Origin: JAVZIQ01 sp037440545 | GTDB lineage: Archaea; Thermoproteota; Bathyarchaeia; Bathyarchaeales; Bathycorpusculaceae | DNA: 12,510 nucleotides | Direction: 5' to 3' | Assembly (NCBI GenBank): GCA_037440545.1 | Contig: JBBITX010000035.1 | Span: 1 to 12,510 of the forward strand | Part shown: in pieces, positions 7,800 to 12,510 of the stretch | Position numbering within the stretch: position 1 is the first letter of the stretch | Layout: every line of letters begins with the position of its first letter | Notes under the pieces: model-generated | Told to the model about the DNA's origin: nothing | Databases searched by the model: none | Seen by the model: only the letters and a program-made list of their open reading frames with translations | Translations under genes and position numbers: made by a program

Positions 7800-7816
7800 T
7801 GCTTTAAAACTTAGGA

Positions 7817-9100
7817 TCACATGAAATCAACAAGGTTTAACTGTTGAACTCTTTCTCCAACGCTTTTTTCACTTGTTTTTTCTCCAAAAATCATTAGGCG
7901 GCCGTAAACCCCATCGTATCCTGGAACAACTTTTATCCTGTTCTTCCTAACCCTTAGAATGGCCTCCACAATTTTGGGGTCTGCAGCCTTAGCCAGCTCC
8001 TCTTCAGAAGCATCGATAAGTACGCTATATTCGTTTCCAAAATTTTTAACAAGGTTATTGTAGACATTCCACACATTCTGGGTTGAAGGAGAATCCACAC
8101 CCAAAACTGCCGCGATTATTTCAGAGAGAGGTAGCAAATGCAAAAAGCCTATAGCATTTTCAGGCTTGAAGCCTGCTGGTCTATCCGCTAGCTCCTCAAC
8201 CCTCTGCTCAACACCCTTTGTCAGCTTTTTCCGGCAGACAGGACATATGTTACCAAGTTTTATAGCCTCCTTTGGGGAAAGGGAAACATTGCAGTTTCTA
8301 TGGCCGGTCCAATGATACTTGCCATAAGCGGGATCCGTCTCCACTGTAAACCTAAACCTTTCCGGATCTTTACGGCGAATTGCATCTACTATCTCTTTAT
8401 AACTTAAACTTTTAAGCTCGAAGACGTTTGCCTCTCTTCCTATTCTCCAAGGCCAGAAGCTGTGGCTGTCACTGTTTGAGACTAGGGTAAACCTGTCCAA
8501 TTTGCTTAACCTCCAATTCATAGGCGGGTCTGAAGAAAGCCCAGTTTCCAAAGCATAAATATGTTTTAACATGTCTTGATAGCAGTCTTCCAAGCTGTCA
8601 AAACCACTGAAGGCTCCTAAAACACTAAACCAAGGCGTCCAAGCATGAGCTGGAAAAACCATATTCTCATCAGACACTTCCATAACTTCTTCCACAAGCT
8701 GCGGTGCACTCATATTTAATGTAGGTCTACCGTCAACCGTTAAATCACCAAACTTCGCTAGTCTATCATTTATTTGATCCGCAATCTCGATGCTCGGAGT
8801 TAAAATAACATGATGAACTTTCTTCAAGTCATTTTCAAAGGTGAATATAGTGCTTACCTCTGTAGACACCATGAAATATGTTGAAGCCTGGATTTTAAGA
8901 GGCCTATACAGACCTGTTTCAACATCAGGGACGAGCGCTTCCTTAAGCTCCCTAATCCACTTTGGGTGAGTGAAGTCTCCAGTGCCAACAACCGTTAAAC
9001 CCTTAACACATGCAAACCTGGCTATCTCCTCTATGCGCATATTTTGGCTTGTAGCACGACTGTGCCGTCCATGAATATGCAGGTCGGCTATAACCCTCAA
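7817..9100 (-). CDS. Endonuclease Q (PHP-domain DNA repair nuclease)
   Basis: An archaeal endonuclease Q, which nicks DNA 5' to deaminated bases (uracil, hypoxanthine, xanthine). Numbering from TTG 9100. The PHP metal site is spelled out: DLHIH at 6-10, GTGD with Asp42, the TEVS segment with Glu81, His97, PAHAW with His152, and NSDSH with Asp211 and His213. A zinc-binding segment follows with Cys270, Cys286 and Cys289 (CPVC), then the family-typical KKLTKGVEQRVEELADRP. The last eight residues, QLNLVDFM, fit a PCNA-interacting peptide (QxxLxxFx). TTG at 9112 is also possible and adds four residues. I prefer 9100 because GAAGG then lies upstream at 12 bases rather than abutting, and the N-terminus matches the family. 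The next gene, tldD, is 82 bp downstream. General PHP phosphoesterase function is unlikely given the zinc segment. Confidence 0.88.
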   Translation of the reverse strand: MRVIADLHIHGRHSRATSQNMRIEEIARFACVKGLTVVGTGDFTHPKWIRELKEALVPDVETGLYRPLKIQASTYFMVSTEVSTIFTFENDLKKVHHVILTPSIEIADQINDRLAKFGDLTVDGRPTLNMSAPQLVEEVMEVSDENMVFPAHAWTPWFSVLGAFSGFDSLEDCYQDMLKHIYALETGLSSDPPMNWRLSKLDRFTLVSNSDSHSFWPWRIGREANVFELKSLSYKEIVDAIRRKDPERFRFTVETDPAYGKYHWTGHRNCNVSLSPKEAIKLGNICPVCRKKLTKGVEQRVEELADRPAGFKPENAIGFLHLLPLSEIIAAVLGVDSPSTQNVWNVYNNLVKNFGNEYSVLIDASEEELAKAADPKIVEAILRVRKNRIKVVPGYDGVYGRLMIFGEKTSEKSVGERVQQLNLVDFM

Positions 9101-9138
9101 AGTTTTCAGCAACCTTCAAGTTTTTCTATGGTTAAGTC

Positions 9139-9234
9139 TTATTTACATTTTCTGAAGAACATTAGGCCTTTTGCTGCATAAGTATTCGCAGCCAACTTCA
9201 AGTAGGCTTTTATTTCTTCAGTTGTTTGTGCATT
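9139..9234 (-). pseudogene. Decayed reading frame, unidentified (fragment 1 of fossil block)
   Basis: On the minus strand a 31-codon stretch ends in TAA at 9141-9139. It has a gene-like composition (TTEEIKAYLKLAANTYAA, then KGLMFFRKCK) but no start codon. TAA closes the frame just upstream. A different frame upstream reads ELYSRIKKLRIPRLKCT before meeting TGA, so one frameshift near 9225 would join the two. I do not recognise the family. It ends about 40 bases before the endonuclease Q start and could have been its upstream neighbour. Decay is inferred; a chance open stretch is possible. Confidence 0.35.
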
Positions 9235-9282
9235 TTAAACGTGGAATTCTAAGCTTCTTTATCCTTGAATAGAGCTCATTAA

Positions 9283-9315
9283 AAGTTTATTTAAACTTAT
9301 TTTGAATTTAAACTT
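9283..9315. repeat. AT-rich inverted repeat with a direct copy
   Basis: AAGTTTA-TT-TAAACTT at 9283-9298 is a perfect inverted repeat with seven-base arms. TTTAAACTT occurs at 9290-9298 and again at 9307-9315. It overlaps the end of a decayed reading frame. It could be a terminator or operator relic, or chance in AT-rich DNA. Confidence 0.3.
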
Positions 9316-9500
9316 CTGTGACCTAAATATTCCTTCATATAGCCTTGGATGGCTTTTCTATTAGCCAAATATCTCATCAGTCTTCGGTAAAGCCTTGCGC
9401 TTCCCCATTCGAGAAGACAGACCTGCCATGTAATTCTATTTGCGAAGACAGGCTTTTATTTTGGCTTAAAGCGAAGTCTTAGAGGTTTAAAACTTTTCAT
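9297..9500 (-). pseudogene. Decayed small gene with one in-frame stop (fragment 2 of fossil block)
   Basis: Starting at ATG 9500 on the minus strand the frame reads MKSFKPLRLRFKPK, meets TAA at 9458-9456, and continues in the same frame for 52 more codons to TAA at 9297. The second part has a natural composition (ITWQVCLLEWGSARLYRRL, later YMKEYLGHRSLNSK). One substitution would restore a basic 67-residue protein. The ATG lies four bases after the end of the tautomerase pseudogene, so the two may once have been an operon. The family is not recognised. The EYLGHRSL end faintly recalls integrase C-termini but is far too short to use. The interrupting codon is TAA, which rules out ordinary selenocysteine or pyrrolysine recoding. 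Confidence 0.4.
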
Positions 9501-9504
9501 GGGT

Positions 9505-9767
9505 TTAGCGCCGGAATAGGTGAGATTGTTGAAATTGTTGATAATGCCATTTCTTATCTATTTGAAGCTTAGTCTTAAGCTCTGGCAGTTTTAGTCGGTC
9601 AACCATCCAATTTTCAGCCGGGACTTCATGAATTATTATCCAGTGTAATGTTGTGGCTGCTTTGTTTCCTTGACAATTAGGTCTGTGACTTTTCTGGAAA
9701 GTTCTGACTTCTGCTCCTCTGTTAATGCACCATTGCCAAAATACATTTCAATTAAACGACTTAGAAC
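9505..9767 (-). pseudogene. 4-oxalocrotonate tautomerase-family pseudogene, one-base frameshift
   Basis: Minus-strand codons from 9767 read as a tautomerase-superfamily protein: LIEMYFGNGALTEEQK, SELSRKVTDLIVKET, QHYT, then a break, then IIIHEVPAENWMVDR. Two bases (GG, 9641-9640) sit where one codon is expected between the T codon and the I codon. Adding one T would give Trp, and TWIIIHEVP fits the family. A single-base deletion is therefore the simplest explanation. Without it, translation stops at once (TAA TAA). The catalytic Pro1 of the family should follow the initiator Met. The aligned positions read GTT CTA (9767-9762), one substitution from a GTG CCA start, so both start and Pro appear lost. 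A sequencing error could explain the frameshift but not the missing Pro. The substrate of the ancestor is unknown. Confidence 0.6.
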
Positions 9768-9783
9768 ACAAAGTTAAACTATG

Positions 9784-9900
9784 CTAGTGTAGGTAACGCC
9801 TTAATAGCAGATCAGAAATTCCTATTTTACCATAACTAAGAACTTTAAAGATACGCTTACCAAAGGGATCTGTAACAACCCTAAATATGCAAAAACAGAA
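9784..9900 (-). pseudogene. Decayed ArsR-like winged-helix regulator fragment (fragment 4 of fossil block)
   Basis: A 38-codon minus-strand stretch, closed by stops on both sides, contains IFRVVTDPFGKRIFKVLS followed by YGKIGISDLLLRRYLH. The first part resembles the opening helix of ArsR-like regulators (the VLSDPTRRKIL pattern), and the second the start of their helix-turn-helix. No ATG, GTG or TTG begins it, and the rest of the domain is not found downstream in any frame. I read it as a regulator relic lying just upstream of the tautomerase relic on the same strand. The stretch is short, so confidence is limited. Confidence 0.35.
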
Positions 9901-9981
9901 TTAAAACTATTTTTAATCAATTAATGACCACTTGTGCACAAACGGTAATGTATGGAGATAGCCGAACGAATGACAGTTAAT

Positions 9982-10014
9982 CATATAAATAAAGAAGGTA
10001 AAAGTATTTTATAT
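9982..10014 (+). promoter_or_regulatory. Candidate TATA boxes for the AOR-MoaD operon
   Basis: Two TATA-like elements precede the AOR gene: TATAAAT at 9984-9990 and TTTTATAT at 10007-10014. The first predicts initiation near 10012 and a leader of about 28 bases containing GGAG at 10028-10031. The second predicts initiation near 10037 and an almost leaderless transcript starting at ATG 10041. Sequence alone cannot choose between them. Confidence 0.5.
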
Positions 10015-10040
10015 GCAAACATAATTTGGAGAGTATCGGC

Positions 10041-11960
10041 ATGACCTCTTATTTTGGAAAGTATGTTCTTGAGAGTTTTCCCCAGCCACTTCTAGGGGGT
10101 TATATGGGGAGAATTCTTAGAATAAACCTGACAAAGTTAATTGCAAAGGCCGAACCTTTGAGTAAGGAGTTAATTTTGAATTTCATCGGCGGTAGGGGTT
10201 TCTGTATAAAGATTATCTATGATGAAACGAGCCCTGAAACAAAGCCGCTTGGACCAGAGAACAAGCTCGTCATTGCCGTTGGCCCTTTAACAGGCACAGG
10301 TGCTCAAGGTGCGGGACGCTGGGTTGCCGCCTTTAAGTCACCCCTTACCGGCATATACATGAGGTCTACTGGTGGAGGCCTCTTCGGAGCTGAGCTTAAG
10401 TTTGCGGGTTATGATGCAATTGTTGTTGAAGGTAGGGCGGAGAAGCCGACCTACGTGTGGGTAAATGAGGATGAAGTCGAGTTTAGGGATGCATCTCAAA
10501 TATGGAACATGGCCAGCATTGATGCTGCCCAATTTATGAAGGATGAAACGGACAAAAACGCTAAAGCTGTTATCGTAGGGCCTGCCGGCGAAAACCTCGT
10601 GAAGACCTCAGCCATCGTCACGGATGATAGCAGAACAGCTGCTAGGGGCGGCGGAGGCGCTGTAATGGGCTCTAAAAACCTTAAGGGCATAGTTGTTAAG
10701 GGTTCTAGGAAAGTTTCTATACTTCATGAGGATGTTTTCAGAGAGGTGGAACGTGAAAGATTCGAGAAACTACGCAATGATCCGCATCTATGGCCAGATA
10801 AACCTGACGCGTTTAGAGGCCTTGGCACAAACAGCTCAACCTACTTATGGTATTTAATGGGTCATCTACCATCATACAATTTTAATCAATGGGAGCTTCC
10901 AAGCGTGGAGGCATTTAGACCTGAGAACCTGGTGACTTACAGAGTTGGTCACAAAGGATGCTATGGGTGCGCCTTAAGATGCGGCAAGGTCTATAAGACT
11001 AGATATGGCAAATATGCAGCCGTAACTTGGGAATTTCCAGAGTTGGAAACTGAATGGGCCCTCGGCGCTGTCGCAGGCCATTGCAATGTAGATGCCATAG
11101 TCTACGCCAACATGCTCTGCGACCTTTACGGTCTTGACACTATATCAACGGGAAGTGCCATAGCCTTTGCAATAGAACTGTATCAGAACGGGATTTTAAC
11201 TAAGGCGGAGACGGATGGTTTGGAGCTAAGATGGGGAGACCCAGATAGTGTAGTCGAGCTCATTAAGAAGATAGCGTTTAGGATAGGGTACATTGGAAAT
11301 GTTTTAGCAGAAGGCACTAGAAGAGCGTCCCGAATTATAGGTAGGGGGGCGGAACAGTTCGCCATGCAGATCAAGGGGCTTGAAATGCCAGCCTACGATC
11401 CAAGGGTTATGAAGGGACAAGGTATAGGTATAGCTACCTCAACAATTGGTGCAAGCCACGCTGTCACTTGGAACAAGTTCGAGATAGTGGGTGAACCAAG
11501 GCATGTTGATCCACTAGCCGTGGAAGGAAAGGCTGAACTCGTAAAGTACGTTCAAGATGAGTTAGCCGTCTGCGAAACAGCAGTATTCTGCAAGATCTTC
11601 ATAAATCATGACATCGCCAATCCATGGTACTTTGCTAAAGAACTTCACGCAGTAACAGGTGAGGAAACCTTTAAGGACCCTGACTATGTCTGGAGAGTTG
11701 GCGAAAGAATATGGAACCTTGAGAGGGCATACAGCAATAGAGAGGGCATCAATGCTAATGACGACTCATATCCAGCTAGATTATTAAAGCCATACCCAAG
11801 GGAGCCTTACAAAGGACAAATGTTTGAGCAGGAGAAGTTGAAGGAGGAATATTACAGGGTAAGAGGCTGGGACATGCGGGGTATACCGACGACGGAGAAA
11901 CTTAAAGATCTAAATCTTGTCTACGTCACGGAGGATTTTAAGAAAAAAGGCCTAATTTAA
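10041..11960 (+). CDS. aor: Aldehyde:ferredoxin oxidoreductase (tungsten-pterin enzyme)
   Basis: An AOR-family enzyme that oxidises aldehydes to carboxylic acids and reduces ferredoxin, using a bis-pterin tungsten (or molybdenum) centre and one 4Fe-4S cluster in the cytoplasm. Numbering from ATG 10041. GYMGRILRINLT (20-31) is the usual AOR N-terminus, GAQGAGRWVAAFKSPLTG (87-104) and RGGGGAVMGSKNLKGI (202-217) are pterin-domain motifs, and CYGCALRC gives cluster ligands Cys307, 310 and 314. The fourth ligand is probably Cys517 in FCKIF. LEMPAYDPR (447-455) is a further family motif. The start is uncertain: TTG 10026 would add five residues, and the chosen ATG has GGAG nine bases upstream. Either way there is an N-terminal extension of about 18 residues before the conserved GY. 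A MoaD-like gene follows at 40 bp. Which AOR subfamily (AOR, FOR, GOR or other) is unclear. Confidence 0.9.
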   Translation: MTSYFGKYVLESFPQPLLGGYMGRILRINLTKLIAKAEPLSKELILNFIGGRGFCIKIIYDETSPETKPLGPENKLVIAVGPLTGTGAQGAGRWVAAFKSPLTGIYMRSTGGGLFGAELKFAGYDAIVVEGRAEKPTYVWVNEDEVEFRDASQIWNMASIDAAQFMKDETDKNAKAVIVGPAGENLVKTSAIVTDDSRTAARGGGGAVMGSKNLKGIVVKGSRKVSILHEDVFREVERERFEKLRNDPHLWPDKPDAFRGLGTNSSTYLWYLMGHLPSYNFNQWELPSVEAFRPENLVTYRVGHKGCYGCALRCGKVYKTRYGKYAAVTWEFPELETEWALGAVAGHCNVDAIVYANMLCDLYGLDTISTGSAIAFAIELYQNGILTKAETDGLELRWGDPDSVVELIKKIAFRIGYIGNVLAEGTRRASRIIGRGAEQFAMQIKGLEMPAYDPRVMKGQGIGIATSTIGASHAVTWNKFEIVGEPRHVDPLAVEGKAELVKYVQDELAVCETAVFCKIFINHDIANPWYFAKELHAVTGEETFKDPDYVWRVGERIWNLERAYSNREGINANDDSYPARLLKPYPREPYKGQMFEQEKLKEEYYRVRGWDMRGIPTTEKLKDLNLVYVTEDFKKKGLI

Positions 11961-12000
11961 GCCAAAATATCAATTCATAATTTACCAGTTCGGCGGTTTA

Positions 12001-12264
12001 ATGCTAGTTAACGTCAAATTTGTTGGGAGGGCGCATGAAACTGCAGGAACAAGCGAATTGCAACTTCACATACCTTCTTTGCGCAAGGTAACTTTACGTG
12101 ACCTTATATTAAAACTTCATCAGAAAGGTATACAGGTTAATGTTGAGGAGCCAGGAATACTTATACTAGTGAACGGAAGAAATTCGTTGCTGCTTAAAGG
12201 CTTTGAAACCGAAATAAAAAACAACGACACAGTTGTAATAGGATACTTCACAGGGGGAGGCTAG
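12001..12264 (+). CDS. MoaD/ThiS-like ubiquitin-fold sulfur carrier
   Basis: An 87-residue β-grasp protein ending FTGGG. The C-terminal Gly-Gly is the site adenylated by a MoeB/E1-like enzyme and converted to thiocarboxylate, which supplies sulfur for the pterin dithiolene. Visible pattern: an N-terminal strand (MLVNVKFVG), a helix near 32-42 (LRDLILKLHQK), the conserved ILVNGRN near 55-61, and NNDTVVIGYF before the tail. It is ATG-started, 40 bp after aor on the same strand, and co-transcription is likely. This placement next to AOR genes is common, so a dedicated role in the tungstopterin cofactor of the upstream enzyme is likely. A role as an archaeal SAMP-type protein modifier cannot be excluded from sequence. 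Confidence 0.87.
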   Translation: MLVNVKFVGRAHETAGTSELQLHIPSLRKVTLRDLILKLHQKGIQVNVEEPGILILVNGRNSLLLKGFETEIKNNDTVVIGYFTGGG

Positions 12265-12300
12265 AACTAGCAACACACCTCATTTTAACGGTTTCAAGCT

Positions 12301-12420
12301 GCAAACACGCACGCAAGCAAAAAGTACACTGATTCCAATATTCAACAACAAAACTCAAACTTACAAAACGAAACAAGATAATAAACACACCCAGAAGAGC
12401 CCAACTAAAAACTTAACGAA
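12301..12420. other. Strongly A+C-biased spacer between convergent genes
   Basis: By hand count these 120 bases hold 62 A, 31 C, 12 G and 15 T, so 93 of 120 are A or C on the plus strand. Read leftward this is a U- and G-rich transcript with several short T runs, which would suit termination of the minus-strand gene ending at 12444. No hairpin or reading frame explains the bias. Confidence 0.4.
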
Positions 12421-12443
12421 AATGATTGGAACCTTTTAAATTT

Positions 12444-12510
12444 TTAAGGCGGATTCTTTTTAACAACAGCTTTTGCCGCTGTTATCCCAGCATGTTGACG
12501 AGCCTCAGCT
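12444..12510 (-). CDS. C-terminal end of an unidentified protein, partial
   Basis: The minus strand carries an open frame entering from the right edge and ending in TAA at 12446-12444. The last 21 residues are AEARQHAGITAAK followed by AVVKKNPP. The Ala/Lys-rich helix and basic end look like a genuine protein terminus, and the gene is convergent with the MoaD-like gene. The fragment is too short to assign a family. Confidence 0.5.
   Translation of the reverse strand, partial: AEARQHAGITAAKAVVKKNPP

Larger units (their letters stand above)
9113..9980. other. Gene-free interval filled with decayed minus-strand reading frames
   Basis: There is no intact gene in these roughly 870 bases. Besides the four decayed fragments listed separately, the plus strand shows no gene-like frame and I see no tRNA, CRISPR or transposon end. 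The last 80 bases (9900-9980) hold AT-rich sequence and the palindrome TTGTGCACAA at 9932-9941 ahead of the AOR promoter. Confidence 0.5.

Noticed and set aside
9297..9340. Tyrosine recombinase C-terminus suggested by EYLGHRSL
   Set aside because: Only a handful of residues match, the catalytic Arg/His/Tyr set is absent, and no attachment site or tRNA is nearby.
9456..9458. Recoded stop (selenocysteine or pyrrolysine) in the small ORF at 9297-9500
   Set aside because: The codon is TAA; selenocysteine uses TGA and pyrrolysine uses TAG, and no recoding element is visible.
9932..9941. Perfect palindrome TTGTGCACAA as a regulator site for AOR
   Set aside because: One ten-base palindrome is expected by chance in about 1 kb, and no second copy is seen in the window; kept only as a remark.
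12430..12449. Hairpin terminator around CCTTTTAAATTTTTAAGG
   Set aside because: The arms do not pair perfectly (only the CCTT/AAGG ends and a few A-T pairs), so it is not a convincing stem.

Overview
The window looks archaeal. The supporting signs are an archaeal-type phosphoglycerate kinase tail, an archaeal endonuclease Q, a GH57 α-glucan enzyme next to archaeal-type glycogen synthase genes, a tungsten-type aldehyde:ferredoxin oxidoreductase with its own MoaD-like protein, AT-rich TATA-like promoters, T-rich terminators, and heavy use of TTG and GTG starts behind GAGGTG-type ribosome binding sites. An anaerobic, moderate-GC lineage of the Bathyarchaeia kind would fit. That placement is inference; no rRNA or other marker in the window settles it.

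Layout. (1) 1-168: 3' end of phosphoglycerate kinase, plus strand. (2) 317-4001: plus-strand α-glucan block made of a GH57 glycosidase/glucanotransferase, a small winged-helix protein, an N-terminal-half-only glycosyltransferase that has lost key residues, and a full-length GT-B glycogen synthase-like enzyme. (3) 9100-4016: minus-strand run of endonuclease Q, TldD, TldE/PmbA (overlapping TldD) and a NapH-like membrane 4Fe-4S protein. It ends convergently 14 bp from the glycogen synthase gene. (4) 9113-9980: about 870 bases without an intact gene. This is not random spacer: at least four decayed minus-strand reading frames can be read, including a recognisable 4-oxalocrotonate tautomerase-family gene with a one-base frameshift. 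(5) 10041-12264: plus-strand aldehyde ferredoxin oxidoreductase and MoaD-like sulfur carrier. (6) 12265-12443: a strongly A+C-biased spacer, then the last 21 codons of an unidentified minus-strand gene running off the window.

How the parts fit. Phosphoglycerate kinase, GH57 and the GT pair are consistent with linked glycolysis/gluconeogenesis and storage-glucan turnover. The winged-helix gene begins that sub-operon and could regulate it. AOR oxidises aldehydes to acids and reduces ferredoxin. Its neighbour is the type of ubiquitin-like carrier that supplies sulfur to the pterin dithiolene. Endonuclease Q is DNA repair of deaminated bases and carries a likely PCNA-binding tail. TldD/TldE is a proteolytic heterodimer of unknown local substrate, and no obvious substrate peptide is visible nearby.

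The most interesting observations are the half-length pseudo-glycosyltransferase beside its full-length paralogue and the fossil gene block between endonuclease Q and AOR. I do not see a clear new multi-gene defence or mobile system.
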